From contig JAWWAC010000011.1 of NCBI GenBank assembly GCA_033721915.1, positions 3,388-67,387 on the forward strand: DNA of 64,000 nucleotides. The letters are read 5' to 3'. Below, one piece after another: positions 16,844-25,881 of this stretch. Each line of letters begins with the position of its first letter. The stretch's first letter is position 1. Below the pieces are notes generated by a model. The model ran no database searches. It was given only the letters and a program-made list of their open reading frames with translations, and was not told where the DNA came from. This DNA comes from REBR01 sp033721915 (GTDB taxonomy: Bacteria > Pseudomonadota > Gammaproteobacteria > Pseudomonadales > Oleiphilaceae). The translations under genes and the position numbers were made by a program.

Positions 16844-18118
16844 ATGCACAGGGATGACACCGCCCGCCGGAACCGGCCAGGCCCGGACGCCACCACCACG
16901 ACGCCACCGCACAGGGACCCGCTGCCCTGGCTGATGCTCTCACTGCTACCGGCCATGACCCCCAGACTCTGGGCACCGCTGCTGGACCACTGGGACTGCC
17001 CCACGGCATTGCTGCGCCAGACGGTCTCCACACTGCGGGCGCTGGCACTGCCCGCCGACACCGTCAGTGCCATCCTGGCCTGGCAGGCCGGACGTCTGCC
17101 GGCGACACTGCGAGAGTGGCTGGATCACGCCCATGGGTGTGTGCAGCAGCAGGATGTGTCACTGGTGACCTGGCAGGACGCGGATTACCCGTCATTGCTG
17201 CGCCATATCCACGACCCGCCACCGGTGCTCTATCTGCGCGGTCAGCGACAGGCACTGGCCGGCCCCCAGCTGGCCATCGTCGGCAGCCGCCGGGCCAGCC
17301 ACGATGGGCTGGACAACGCCCGCCGCTTTGCCAGGGCTCTGAGCCAGTCCGGCTACGGCATTGTCAGCGGCCTGGCACTGGGGGCGGACGGAGCGGCCCA
17401 CAAGGGGGCCCTGGAGGGCCCGGGCAGGACGCTGGCGGTTCTGGCCGCCGGTGTGGAGCCGGTCTATCCACCCAGCCACCGGAGACTGGCCGTTGAGATC
17501 GCCCGCAGCGGCGCACTGATCTCGGAAATGCCACCGGGCACCCCCAACGAGGCCCATCGCTTTCCAAGGCGGAACCGGCTGATCAGCGGGCTCTGCCAGG
17601 GGGTACTGGTGGTGGAGGCCAGCACCCGCAGTGGCAGCCTGATCACCGCCCGACTGGCCATGGAGCAGGGCCGTGAGGTGTTTGCCCTGCCCGGCTCCAT
17701 CCACAACCCACAGGCCCGTGGCTGTCACCAGCTGCTGCGGGAGGGCGCCCGCCTGGTGGAGTCGGTGCCGCAGATCCTGGAGGAGCTCGGCGCCTGGCAA
17801 CAGCCCGGCGCCGGGGACCAGATGCCCGCCAGCAGGGTCACTCAGTCGGATAATGACGGGCAGGAAGACGAGGCAGCTCAGTCGGGGCCTGTGGATGAGC
17901 GCAATGCTGAGGATCCGGCACTGCCCGGTGCGGCAGCTCCGCTGAGCCCCGATGAAGCCCACCTGCTGGGGGTGATGGGCTACGACCCACAGTCCACGGA
18001 CCGGCTCTGTGAACGCTCCGGAATGAGTCCCGAGCAGCTGATGCAGTGCCTGATGGGCCTTGAGATGGCAGCGCTGATCCGGGCCACCCCCGGAGGCTAC
18101 TGCCGACGCTTCGATTAG
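16844..18118 (+). CDS. dprA: DNA-processing protein DprA/Smf
   Basis: Binds incoming single-stranded DNA and loads RecA during natural transformation. The Rossmann core shows AIVGSRRAS, SGLALGADGAAHKGAL, FPRRNRLISGL and EASTRSGSLITARLA. A low-complexity linker near residues 320-355 leads to a C-terminal winged-helix (DML1-like) domain beginning LSPDEAHLLGVMGYDP. I use the ATG at 16844 after an AGGGA; an in-frame TTG at 16808 is possible. The length is 424 residues, longer than E. coli Smf (374) mainly because of the N-terminal extension and linker. Confidence 0.93.
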   Translation: MHRDDTARRNRPGPDATTTTPPHRDPLPWLMLSLLPAMTPRLWAPLLDHWDCPTALLRQTVSTLRALALPADTVSAILAWQAGRLPATLREWLDHAHGCVQQQDVSLVTWQDADYPSLLRHIHDPPPVLYLRGQRQALAGPQLAIVGSRRASHDGLDNARRFARALSQSGYGIVSGLALGADGAAHKGALEGPGRTLAVLAAGVEPVYPPSHRRLAVEIARSGALISEMPPGTPNEAHRFPRRNRLISGLCQGVLVVEASTRSGSLITARLAMEQGREVFALPGSIHNPQARGCHQLLREGARLVESVPQILEELGAWQQPGAGDQMPASRVTQSDNDGQEDEAAQSGPVDERNAEDPALPGAAAPLSPDEAHLLGVMGYDPQSTDRLCERSGMSPEQLMQCLMGLEMAALIRATPGGYCRRFD

Positions 18119-18289
18119 ACGGGTCGCCATGAGCGGCCAGCCAGGCCCATGAACCCTGTTCACCATGACTCGCCGCCATGGCGACGCCTTGTTACACTCT
18201 CGCCAGTCAGAGAACGTTTGGCCGAAGAGAGCCTTCAGCCGGGGAGAGTTCTCAGCCCGTAGAGTTTTCAGGTATCCAGGAACCCCGAC

Positions 18290-18871
18290 ATGAATCCAGC
18301 ATTTCACCCCCACTGGTGGCACTTCCAGCAGGCGGCCCGTTGCATCGAACAGGGCGGTGTGATCGCCTACCCCACCGAGGCGGTCTGGGGCCTGGGCTGC
18401 GACCCCTGGAACCCCGAGGCCGTGGAGCGGCTGCTGGATCTCAAGGACAGACCCATGGGCAAGGGACTGATACTGGTGGCGGCGGACGAGGATCAGCTGG
18501 CATTTCTGCTGGACGACCAGAGCCGCGAGCTGCGTGAAACCGCCAGCCGCTACTGGGCCCGTCCCGAAGCCGTCAGCCTGCTGATGCCGGACCCCCGGGG
18601 GAGAATCCCCCACTGGATCCGCGGCGACCACGACAAGGTACTGGTGCGCGTCTCCCACCACCCCCTGGTACAGGGCCTGTGCCGCGCCTATGGCGGCCCC
18701 GTGGTCTCCAGTTCCTGCAACCCCGGCGGACGCCCCCCGGCCAGGCGCAGCTGGCAGGTGCAGCGTTATTTCCGGAGCGAACTGGACGGCCTGATGCCCG
18801 GCGCCACCGGCGCCGCCCGCCGCCCCAGCGTCATACTCGACCCACAAACCGGCCGCCAGCTGCGCAGCTAA
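18290..18871 (+). CDS. tsaC: threonylcarbamoyl-AMP synthase TsaC (YrdC/RimN)
   Basis: Makes threonylcarbamoyl-AMP from Thr, bicarbonate and ATP for the t6A37 tRNA modification. The 193-residue protein has the Sua5/YrdC motifs GGVIAYPTEAVWGLGCDP and KDRPMGKGLILVA, and the SSSCNPGG segment. An AGGA ribosome-binding site precedes the ATG. Between dprA and hemF it occupies the same place as PA0022. It is followed directly by a cluster of GACAGGCAC repeats. Confidence 0.96.
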   Translation: MNPAFHPHWWHFQQAARCIEQGGVIAYPTEAVWGLGCDPWNPEAVERLLDLKDRPMGKGLILVAADEDQLAFLLDDQSRELRETASRYWARPEAVSLLMPDPRGRIPHWIRGDHDKVLVRVSHHPLVQGLCRAYGGPVVSSSCNPGGRPPARRSWQVQRYFRSELDGLMPGATGAARRPSVILDPQTGRQLRS

Positions 18872-18880
18872 AAACGGAAG

Positions 18881-19077
18881 GACAGGCACTCGGAACTGAG
18901 AAGAGCTGAGGGACAGGCACTCATCCAAGGGACAGGCACTGAGACCGACCGGGACAGGCATGCACGAACAGCAGTGATACCAGGGAAATGACCAAGGGAC
19001 AGGCACAGTCAGACAGGGCAGACATCAGACAGGACAGGCACGATTCGCGACAGACTTACTATGCACAGGACAGGCAC
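18881..19077 (+). repeat. cluster of GACAGGCAC repeats between tsaC and hemF
   Basis: Six exact GACAGGCAC cores start at 18881, 18912, 18931, 18998, 19033 and 19069, with variants at 18953 (GACAGGCAT) and 19012 (GACAGGGCA). All are in one orientation, usually preceded by one or two Gs, and spaced irregularly by 19-45 bp. They fill the 248-bp gap upstream of hemF. No long stem-loop joins them. They belong to the dispersed motif described in the findings. Confidence 0.9.
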
Positions 19078-19119
19078 TCAGAGAGGCGCCCAGGGTGCCC
19101 AGCAGAGGCAGACAAGACC

Positions 19120-20049
19120 ATGACAGCCATTGATGTGGATGCGGTAAAAGATTACCTGCTCAGTCTCCAGGACAGTATCTGCCAGCGCCTTGAGGCGCTG
19201 GACGGCAAGTCCCGTTTTACCGAAGAGAGCTGGCAGCGTGAAGAAGGCGGCGGTGGCCGAAGCCGTGTGATCACCGAAGGCGTGTTGTTTGAAAAAGGGG
19301 GCGTGAATTTCTCCCATGTCATGGGTCAGCAGCTGCCCCCCTCCGCCTCCGCCAGCCGCCCGGAGCTGGCCGGCGCCTCCTGGCAGGCCATGGGGGTCTC
19401 ACTGGTGATGCACCCGGCCAACCCCTATGTGCCCACCTCCCACGCCAATGTGCGCTTTTTTGGGGCCACGCCGCCACTGGGGGAGCGGGTGTGGTGGTTC
19501 GGCGGTGGCTACGATCTGACCCCCTTCTACGGCTTTGCCGAGGACTGCCGCCACTGGCACCTGGCGGCCGAGGCCGCCTGCCGCCCCTTTGGCGAGGATC
19601 TCTACCCCCGCTTCAAGGCCTGGTGCGATGAATACTTTTTCATCAAGCACCGTGAGGAATGCCGTGGCATCGGTGGGCTGTTCTTCGATGATTACAACGA
19701 CGGGGACTTCGCCACCAGCTTTGCACTGATGCAATCCGTGGGAGACAGCTACCTGGACGCCTATGTGCCCATTGTGGAGCGCCGCCGCCAGCATGCCTAC
19801 GGGGAGCGCGAGCGTCAGTTCCAGCTCTATCGCCGTGGCCGCTATGTGGAGTTCAACCTGGTGTATGACCGGGGCACGCTCTTTGGCCTGCAATCCGGCG
19901 GACGCACCGAGTCCATACTCATGTCACTGCCGCCACTGGTGCGCTGGGATTACGGCTGGACGCCACCGGAAGGCTCCGAGGAGGCCCGTCTGACGGCCTA
20001 TTTTCTCAAACCCCGCGACTGGCTGGGAGAAGACCATGACCGAGACTGA
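19120..20049 (+). CDS. hemF: oxygen-dependent coproporphyrinogen III oxidase
   Basis: Converts coproporphyrinogen III to protoporphyrinogen IX with O2 in haem synthesis. The 309-residue protein (E. coli 299) has the family blocks GGVNFSHVMG, VSLVMHPANPYVPTSHANVR, GGGYDLTPFYGF and the C-terminal GRYVEFNLVYDRGTLFGLQS. The ATG at 19120 fits the family start; an upstream in-frame ATG at 18988 would translate the repeat cluster and is rejected. The gene overlaps aroE by 14 nt. The oxygen-requiring enzyme fits the aerobic oxidase cluster further on. Confidence 0.97.
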   Translation: MTAIDVDAVKDYLLSLQDSICQRLEALDGKSRFTEESWQREEGGGGRSRVITEGVLFEKGGVNFSHVMGQQLPPSASASRPELAGASWQAMGVSLVMHPANPYVPTSHANVRFFGATPPLGERVWWFGGGYDLTPFYGFAEDCRHWHLAAEAACRPFGEDLYPRFKAWCDEYFFIKHREECRGIGGLFFDDYNDGDFATSFALMQSVGDSYLDAYVPIVERRRQHAYGERERQFQLYRRGRYVEFNLVYDRGTLFGLQSGGRTESILMSLPPLVRWDYGWTPPEGSEEARLTAYFLKPRDWLGEDHDRD

Positions 20050-20860
20050 CCGCTATGCCGTGGTGGGCAACCCCATCAGCCACAGCCTGTCACCCCGGAT
20101 CCATCAGGCCTTTGCCCGCCAGACCGGTGAGTCACTGAGCTACGAGCGGCTGGAAGCACCACTGGAGGGCTTCGGGGATTTCGTGGCGGATTTCTTTGCC
20201 CGGGGAGGACGGGGACTGAACGTGACCGTGCCTTTCAAGCAGCAGGCCTGGCAACTGGCCCGTATCCACAGCCCCCGTGGGGCCACGGCGGAGGCGGTGA
20301 ACACCCTCCACCAGGATGATCAGGGGCGCCTGGTGGGGGACAACACCGACGGCGCCGGACTGGTGCAGGATCTGAGGGTGAACCACGGCGTGACCCTCAC
20401 CGGTGCGCGCCTACTGCTGCTGGGGGCCGGCGGCGCGGTGCGCGGTGTGCTGACACCGTTGCTGGAGCAGCAACCCGCCTCACTGACCATTGCCAACCGC
20501 ACCCTGGCCAAGGCCGATGCGCTGTGTGAGCAGTTCGCCGGTGAGGTGCCTCTGCACAGCAGTGGCTTTGAGGCCCTTGAGGGGCCCTTTGACCTGATCA
20601 TCAACGCCACCAGTGCCAGCCTCCAGGGTGAGCTGCCGCCACTGCCCGCCGGGCTGCTGCACGGACAAAGCGGCGCCTACGACATGATGTACGGCAAGGC
20701 CCTGACCCCTTTCTGCCGCTGGGCCGGGGAACAGGGGGCGGCACAGGTGATGGATGGCCTTGGCATGCTGGTGGAGCAGGCGGCGGAATCCTTCCGGGTC
20801 TGGCGGGGTGTGCGTCCTGACACCGCCGCGGTCATTGCCAGCCTGCGTGAAAGCCCCTGA
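20036..20860 (+). CDS. aroE: shikimate dehydrogenase (NADP)
   Basis: Reduces 3-dehydroshikimate to shikimate in aromatic amino acid synthesis. The 274-residue protein has the shikimate-binding NPISHSLSP motif (12-20), LNVTVPFK with the catalytic Lys, DNTDG, and the NADP-binding LLGAGGAVRG. The start lies within the last codons of hemF, implying coupled translation. The hemF-aroE pair is the Pseudomonas arrangement. Confidence 0.97.
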   Translation: MTETDRYAVVGNPISHSLSPRIHQAFARQTGESLSYERLEAPLEGFGDFVADFFARGGRGLNVTVPFKQQAWQLARIHSPRGATAEAVNTLHQDDQGRLVGDNTDGAGLVQDLRVNHGVTLTGARLLLLGAGGAVRGVLTPLLEQQPASLTIANRTLAKADALCEQFAGEVPLHSSGFEALEGPFDLIINATSASLQGELPPLPAGLLHGQSGAYDMMYGKALTPFCRWAGEQGAAQVMDGLGMLVEQAAESFRVWRGVRPDTAAVIASLRESP

Positions 20861-20861
20861 G

Positions 20862-20891
20862 TGACTCCTGCCCGCCCGGAGATGGTATACT
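20862..20891 (+). promoter_or_regulatory. possible sigma-70 promoter for the PA4642-like gene
   Basis: TATACT at 20886-20891 resembles a -10 box, with a poor -35 (TGACTC, 20862-20867) 18 bp before it, just after the aroE stop. It would start transcription about 30 bases before the GTG start at 20927. Confidence 0.35.
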
Positions 20892-20926
20892 CCGGGCCCA
20901 ATTTCCGTGATGACCGAGGTGTTACC

Positions 20927-21247
20927 GTGAGTGGTCCCGACAAGCCAAAAGTCTTTGATGAGCCCTGGGGCGATGAGCGCATCCGTGGCTTTCTCTTTAT
21001 CTCCCCCTATGACAGCGCCAAGAACGCCGACTACCATGTGCTGATCAAGGCCTACCACGCCATGCGCATCGGTGAGTTCCAGCGTTTCCTGACCTTCTTC
21101 GATGAAGCGCAGCGGGACATCAACGCCCGTAACGAAGACGGCGAGACCATACTCGACCGTGTCTCACAGCACCGCCGCTGTGGCGAATACGCCGAGGCAC
21201 TGAAGGCCGCCGGCGCCAGAACCTCCGCCGAGCTCAGCGAGGCCTGA
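20927..21247 (+). CDS. PA4642-family small protein
   Basis: A soluble protein of 106 residues of unknown function. The C-terminal half (YHVLIKAYHAMRIGEFQRFL, then DINARNEDGETILDRVSQHR and EYAEALKAAGA) resembles the PA4642 family known from pseudomonads, which has an ankyrin-like helical look. The start is the GTG at 20927 because GAGGTG lies five bases ahead; the in-frame ATG at 20882 overlaps the putative -10 box. Downstream it meets the convergent small heat-shock gene at a shared terminator. Confidence 0.75.
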   Translation: MSGPDKPKVFDEPWGDERIRGFLFISPYDSAKNADYHVLIKAYHAMRIGEFQRFLTFFDEAQRDINARNEDGETILDRVSQHRRCGEYAEALKAAGARTSAELSEA

Positions 21248-21272
21248 GGCCCCGGGTCTCCCGTACGGACAC

Positions 21273-21303
21273 AAAAAAGGCGGTCAGCCGTAGCTGCCGC
21301 CTT
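21273..21303 (-). terminator. intrinsic terminator of the small heat-shock gene
   Basis: AAGGCGG(T)CAGC, a CGTA loop and GCTGCCGCCTT form a stem with one bulge. On the minus strand it is followed by six Ts, so it ends the leftward hsp20 transcript. The opposite gene has no T-run on its side. Confidence 0.8.
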
Positions 21304-21325
21304 GAGGGAGGCCGAGGCGTGCTGT

Positions 21326-21790
21326 TTACTGCACTTCCACCTCGATGGCCCTGGGCTTGGCCTTCTCCTGCTTGGCCAGTCGCAGCTCCAGAAGCCCGTC
21401 GTGGTAGCTGGCCTTGATGTTTTCGTCGTCAATATGCTCCGGCAGCGTGAAGTTGCGGGCAAAGACACCGTAGGCGCGTTCCACCCGATGGCGCTTGATC
21501 TCCTGATCCTCGCTGACTTCCTTCTCCGGCAGACGGCGTTCCCCTTCGATGGTCAGCACGCCATTATTGACGGATACTTTCACATCTTCCTTCCGGACAC
21601 CGGGAATCTCACTGACAATGGAAAAACCGTCCTTGTCTTCGGTGATATCCACCACCGGTATCCAGTCGGCTCTCTGTATCACCTCCCGGTTGCCATTGCC
21701 CAGGTTGCTCCGGCCGGCCAGTTGACGGTTGTAACGATCCAGAATGTCCTCGAACTCGGCAAGGGGATTCCAGCGTGTTGTGGTTACCAT
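21326..21790 (-). CDS. small heat-shock protein, Hsp20/alpha-crystallin family
   Basis: An ATP-independent holdase of 154 residues. The alpha-crystallin domain spans about 42-145, with FSIVSEIPGVRKEDVKVSV, the GVLTIEGER signature and DGLLELRL. A short C-terminal tail follows with IEVEV in place of the usual I-x-I anchor. A very strong AAGGAGGTG ribosome-binding site precedes the ATG. It probably responds to heat, see the promoter upstream. Confidence 0.95.
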   Translation of the reverse strand: MVTTTRWNPLAEFEDILDRYNRQLAGRSNLGNGNREVIQRADWIPVVDITEDKDGFSIVSEIPGVRKEDVKVSVNNGVLTIEGERRLPEKEVSEDQEIKRHRVERAYGVFARNFTLPEHIDDENIKASYHDGLLELRLAKQEKAKPRAIEVEVQ

Positions 21791-21871
21791 AATGCACCTC
21801 CTTAACGGACCTGTTGTAGCTAAGCCTCGTCAGAGGGAGTCCGTAAAGCGTTTCTCCCTGACTTATTCAGA

Positions 21872-21899
21872 GAAATAAGAGCGAGCGGCGCATTTTCAA
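21872..21899 (-). promoter_or_regulatory. possible promoter of the hsp20 gene
   Basis: On the minus strand CTTGAAA (-35-like, TTGAAA at 21894-21899) is followed after 16 bp by TATTTC (21872-21877). CTTGAAA matches the sigma-32 -35 consensus, but the expected C-rich -10 is not evident, so either sigma-70 or sigma-32 could read it. It sits about 80 bp upstream of the start codon. Confidence 0.4.
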
Positions 21900-21910
21900 G
21901 TCCCCGTCCG

Positions 21911-22462
21911 TCAATTTTCTGCCGCCTCCTCCTCCAGGTAGCTGTCCTTGAGGCGTACATAATTGGCGGCGGTGTAGCGGAAAAAGTCCTTCTCCTCCTC
22001 GCTCAGTGGCCGTGCCTGCCGGGCCGGGCTGCCCCGGTACAGGTAGCCGCTCTCCAGGGTCTTGCCCGGTGGCACCAGGGCTCCGGCGGCGATAATCACC
22101 TCATCCTGCACCTCGGCGCCGTCCATGATAATGGCGCCCATGCCCACCAGCACCCGGTGGCCGATGGTGCAGCCGTGGAGCAGGGCCTTGTGGCCCACCG
22201 TGACATCATCCCCCAGGGTCAGGGCAAAGCCTTCCGGGTTGTAGGGGCCGGCGTGGGTGATATGGCAGACGGTGCCATCCTGGATGCTGCAACGGGCTCC
22301 GATGCGTATGCGGTGCATGTCACCGCGGAGGGTGGTCATGGGCCAGACCGAGCAGTCATCACCCAGCACCACATCACCAATCACCGTGGCGGTGGGGTCC
22401 ACCCAGACCCGCTCGCCCAGTTGTGGTGTGGTGCCCTTGTATTGCCGTATTCTGGCCATCAT
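21911..22462 (-). CDS. gamma-class carbonic anhydrase-like protein (YrdA/PaaY family)
   Basis: A 183-residue left-handed beta-helix protein built from hexapeptide repeats (for example VIGDVVLGDDCSVWP, LTLGDDVTVGHKALL, VLVGMGAIIMDGAEV). The zinc-binding histidines expected of gamma carbonic anhydrases are present in VCHITHAG and VGHKALLHGC. The enzyme would hydrate CO2, but many YrdA-type members show little activity. It lies head-to-head with prlC, as in pseudomonads. Start is ATG at 22462 or the adjacent one at 22459. Confidence 0.9.
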   Translation of the reverse strand: MMARIRQYKGTTPQLGERVWVDPTATVIGDVVLGDDCSVWPMTTLRGDMHRIRIGARCSIQDGTVCHITHAGPYNPEGFALTLGDDVTVGHKALLHGCTIGHRVLVGMGAIIMDGAEVQDEVIIAAGALVPPGKTLESGYLYRGSPARQARPLSEEEKDFFRYTAANYVRLKDSYLEEEAAEN

Positions 22463-22596
22463 TGTTACTCCCTGAGTCTGTCACAAAAACCGCCGAGTGG
22501 AGTCGCTTACAGCGGGGTGGATGACAGCCCCGACTGTAGCCGTCATTATGGGCAACAGAGCGCTCCATTGTCACACTGCCTGATCAGAGGAACACC

Positions 22597-24645
22597 ATGA
22601 CCAATCCGTTACTGGCGCAGGATCTGCTGCCGCAGTTTGATGCCATCGAGAATGAGCATATCGAGCCGGCCATCGACGCCATCCTGGACGAGAACCGGAC
22701 CAGCATTGACAAGCTGGCGGACCAGGAGAACCCCACCTGGGAGAGTCTGGCGCTGCCCATGCAGGCACTGGAAGACCGCCTCAACAACGCCTGGTCCGTG
22801 GTCTCCCACCTCAATGGCGTGATGAACAACGACACACTGCGCCAGATCCACAAGCGCTGCCTGGCCAAACTCACGGACTACGGCACCGAAGTCAGCCAGA
22901 ATGCGAAGCTGTGCCAGGCCTACAAGAAGCTGGCGGCGAGTGATGAATACCAGACACTGAACGGTGAGCAGAAAAAGGCCATCGACAACTGCCTGCGTGA
23001 CTTCCATCTCGGCGGCGTGGACCTTCCCGAAGAGCAGAAACAGCGCTTCGCCACCCTCTCCAGCGAGCTGGCGGAACTCACCAGCCGCTTCAGCGACAAT
23101 GTGCTGGACGCCACCCAGAACTGGAGCAAGCAGATCACCGATGTGGACGAGCTGGCCGGGCTGCCGGAGTCGGCCATTGCCGGTGCCCGGCAGGCCGCCC
23201 AGCAGCGGGATCTGGAGGGGTATCTGATCACACTGGACTTCCCCAGCTTCTACCCGGTGCTCACCTACGCCGACAACCGGGATCTGCGCCGTGAAGTCTA
23301 CGAGGCCTTTGTCACCCGTGCCTCGGACCAGGGCCCGGATGCCGACCGCTGGGATAATACCCAGCTGATGCAGGACATACTGGCACGGCGCCATGAGCGG
23401 GCCCGACTGCTGGGCTACGACAATTACGCCGAGCGCAGCCTGGCCACCAAGATGGCCCGCAGCGTTGAGGAGGTCACCGGCTTTCTCGAGGACCTGGCCC
23501 TGCGCACCCGGCCCATGGCGGCCCGTGAGCTGCAGGAGTTGCAGGACTTCGCCACCCGGGAGCACGGCGCCGGCACACTGGAGGCCTGGGACCTGGGCTA
23601 TTACGGTGAAAAGCTGCGCCAGAGCCGCTACGACATCTCCGACGAGACCCTCAAGCCCTGGTTCCCGGTGGAACGGGTGGTCTCAGGGCTGTTTCAGTGT
23701 GTGGAAAAGCTCTTCGGCGTCTCCATCAGGGCGGACACCAGTGTCAGCACCTGGCACCAGGACGTCACCGCCTACCGCATCGAGCGCGACGGCAAGGCAC
23801 TGGCCTGGTTCTACTTCGACCTCTACGCCCGCCAGGGCAAGCGCGGTGGTGCCTGGATGGCGGACTGCCGTGTGCGCTGGCGCCGTGGAGACGGCACTGT
23901 GCAACTGCCGGTGGCCTTCCTGACCTGCAACTTCACCCCGCCGGTGGGGGATCAGCCGGCGCTGCTGACCCACGACGAAGTCACCACCCTGTTCCACGAG
24001 TTTGGCCATGGGCTGCACCATATGCTGACCCGGGTGGATGTGGCGGATGTCTCCGGCATCAATGGCGTGGCCTGGGACGCCGTGGAGCTGCCCAGCCAGT
24101 TCATGGAGAACTGGTGCTGGGAGCCGGAATCACTGGCGCTGATTGCCGGCCATTACGAGACCGGTGAGCCACTGCCCCGTGAGTACCTGGACCGCATGCT
24201 GGCGGCGCGCAACTTCCAGGCGGCCATGCAGATGACGCGTCAGCTGGAGTTCTCCCTGTTCGATTTCCGTCTGCACCGGGATTACTCGCCGCAGAACCCC
24301 CTGGACCCGCTTCAGGTGCTGGACGAGGTGCGTGAGGAAGTCGCTGTGGTCAAGCCGCCGGCCTTCAACCGCTTCCCCCACAGCTTCAGTCATATCTTTG
24401 CCGGCGGTTACGCGGCGGGTTATTACAGCTACAAGTGGGCGGAAGTGCTGGCGGCGGATGCCTTCTCGCTGTTCCAGCAGAATGGCATCTTTGATGCGGC
24501 CACCGGGCAGTCCTTTCTGGAAAACATCCTGGAAAAGGGCGGTTCCCGGGAACCCATGGATCTGTTCGTGGCTTTCCGGGGCCGTGAGCCGGATGTGACC
24601 GCACTGCTGGAGCAATCCGGCCTGTTGCGGGATCAGGCCGCCTGA
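22597..24645 (+). CDS. prlC: oligopeptidase A (M3 zinc metallopeptidase)
   Basis: Cytosolic endopeptidase that degrades signal peptides and other short peptides. It has 682 residues (E. coli 680), with the zinc motif HEFGH in TLFHEFGHGLHHML near residue 468 and the downstream Glu in the ENWCWEPE region. Helical N-terminal domain is typical of M3 enzymes. The ATG at 22597 follows GAGGAACACC. yheV follows 88 bp later, as in P. aeruginosa and E. coli neighbourhoods. Confidence 0.97.
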   Translation: MTNPLLAQDLLPQFDAIENEHIEPAIDAILDENRTSIDKLADQENPTWESLALPMQALEDRLNNAWSVVSHLNGVMNNDTLRQIHKRCLAKLTDYGTEVSQNAKLCQAYKKLAASDEYQTLNGEQKKAIDNCLRDFHLGGVDLPEEQKQRFATLSSELAELTSRFSDNVLDATQNWSKQITDVDELAGLPESAIAGARQAAQQRDLEGYLITLDFPSFYPVLTYADNRDLRREVYEAFVTRASDQGPDADRWDNTQLMQDILARRHERARLLGYDNYAERSLATKMARSVEEVTGFLEDLALRTRPMAARELQELQDFATREHGAGTLEAWDLGYYGEKLRQSRYDISDETLKPWFPVERVVSGLFQCVEKLFGVSIRADTSVSTWHQDVTAYRIERDGKALAWFYFDLYARQGKRGGAWMADCRVRWRRGDGTVQLPVAFLTCNFTPPVGDQPALLTHDEVTTLFHEFGHGLHHMLTRVDVADVSGINGVAWDAVELPSQFMENWCWEPESLALIAGHYETGEPLPREYLDRMLAARNFQAAMQMTRQLEFSLFDFRLHRDYSPQNPLDPLQVLDEVREEVAVVKPPAFNRFPHSFSHIFAGGYAAGYYSYKWAEVLAADAFSLFQQNGIFDAATGQSFLENILEKGGSREPMDLFVAFRGREPDVTALLEQSGLLRDQAA

Positions 24646-24733
24646 TGGCCTTTCTGACCAGGTCGGAAACATTCTTTTATCACCAGTCCGGCCGTGGCGC
24701 CCACCACCGTCGGCTGGAAAGCAGGATCGGATC

Positions 24734-24988
24734 ATGAAAAAACGCTTTATCGCCGGGGCCGTCTGCCCCCGTTGCAGTGCCATGGACCGCATTGTGATGT
24801 ACAGCACCGAGGAGAACACCTACCAGGAATGCGTCAGCTGTGGCTTCCGGGACCGTCAGCCCACGGAAGATGAAATGGCCCAGGCGGCGGAGCTGGAAAC
24901 CCGGGTACGGAAAAAGCCCAGTGCGGCGGCCACACAGGCCCAGCCGATCAAGTTCTTCCCCCGCAAGCCCAAAGAAACCCGTCACTGA
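24734..24988 (+). CDS. yheV: YheV-family zinc-ribbon protein
   Basis: An 84-residue protein that begins MKKRFIAGAVCPRCSAMDRI and has a second zinc knuckle ECVSCGFRD, so a four-cysteine ribbon is complete (CPRC...CVSC). A charged linker and a basic FFPRKPKETRH end follow. It matches the YheV family found beside prlC; function unknown. The 3' end overlaps the convergent gene by 7 bp. Confidence 0.92.
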   Translation: MKKRFIAGAVCPRCSAMDRIVMYSTEENTYQECVSCGFRDRQPTEDEMAQAAELETRVRKKPSAAATQAQPIKFFPRKPKETRH

Positions 24989-25881
24989 GTCTCACGGGTG
25001 GCGGGAAAGGGCGGCAGGTTTTCCCGTTTCAGTGGCATCATGGGCAGATCAACCTCCCCCTCTGCACTGAGATAGGGGTTCTCAAGGCGGATGGTCTGGC
25101 GCTCATAAAGGCGCAGTTCGACGATGGCCGGCCGGAAATAGCGGTTGAAATAGTCATTGAAATCGTTGCTTTCCATGGCACGGCGAATCCCCAGCTCCAG
25201 GCGCAGTGCCAGCTGCGTATTATCCGGACCCACAAACAGGTAGGACGGCATGTCGTAGCGGAACAGCAGGTTCCGCTCCACCGTCAGTCCTTTCGTGTCC
25301 TGTTGCTGCAGATCGATCAGCACCTCCCCGGCCCCGCGCAGGAAGCAGTCAAAGCGTGAACGGCGCAGCATGGCAAAAAGATTTTGGAAATGGGCCGCTG
25401 TGACCACATTCAGGCCGTTGCTCTGGAGGATGATGCGGTCCGGCCAGTGCCGGCCCTGTCCGATCAGCAGTCCACGCCGGTTGAATGACGCCACGGAGTC
25501 AATGCCGTCAAAGTGCGCCTGATTCCCCTCGCGGATCAGGCAGACCCGGTAGCCCAGAAGCCCCCGGTCAAAGGGAAGGGCAATGGGCAGTAACTGGTCC
25601 TCCCGCTCCGGGGAGGTGGCCACATTGGCAACGGCCACCTTGCTGCGGCGGCCCTCTCGCAACTCACGCAGGGCACGTCCCTGGCCCATGGGCTTGCTGG
25701 CCACCAGTGTCAGGTCGGGGTATTCCGGGGTCTTGTCCAGAGCCATCTGCACCAGCGCCCGCACCGGCTCACTCTGGTAATTGCGGTGCCAAAGCACCAG
25801 CTCCTCCGCCGCCACAGGCAGACCGGGGGTCATTGCCAGGAGGCAGAACAGATTAGTCCGGGCGCTTTTCCAGAGAGGCAC
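24982..25881 (-). CDS. periplasmic substrate-binding-protein-like protein
   Basis: A 299-residue exported protein. A signal peptide ends near residue 25 (PGLPVAAEE). The body resembles family 3 solute-binding proteins, with a LLGYRVCLIREGNQ strand, a phosphate/ligand-loop region and a FDCFLRGAGEVLIDL segment. No ABC permease lies nearby, so it may be an orphan receptor rather than a transporter part. It is transcribed alone; its leader contains a GTGCCTGTCCC repeat cluster further upstream. Confidence 0.7.
   Translation of the reverse strand: MPLWKSARTNLFCLLAMTPGLPVAAEELVLWHRNYQSEPVRALVQMALDKTPEYPDLTLVASKPMGQGRALRELREGRRSKVAVANVATSPEREDQLLPIALPFDRGLLGYRVCLIREGNQAHFDGIDSVASFNRRGLLIGQGRHWPDRIILQSNGLNVVTAAHFQNLFAMLRRSRFDCFLRGAGEVLIDLQQQDTKGLTVERNLLFRYDMPSYLFVGPDNTQLALRLELGIRRAMESNDFNDYFNRYFRPAIVELRLYERQTIRLENPYLSAEGEVDLPMMPLKRENLPPFPATRETQ

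Noticed and set aside
17192..19006. 604-codon minus-strand frame opposite dprA and tsaC
   Set aside because: Runs antisense through two recognised genes and has no domain or start signal.
18881..19077. CRISPR array
   Set aside because: Repeats are only 9-11 bp, spacing varies from 19 to 45 bp and no cas genes are present.
18988..19119. N-terminal extension of hemF from an ATG at 18988
   Set aside because: It would encode the repeat cluster; the family start and length fit the ATG at 19120.
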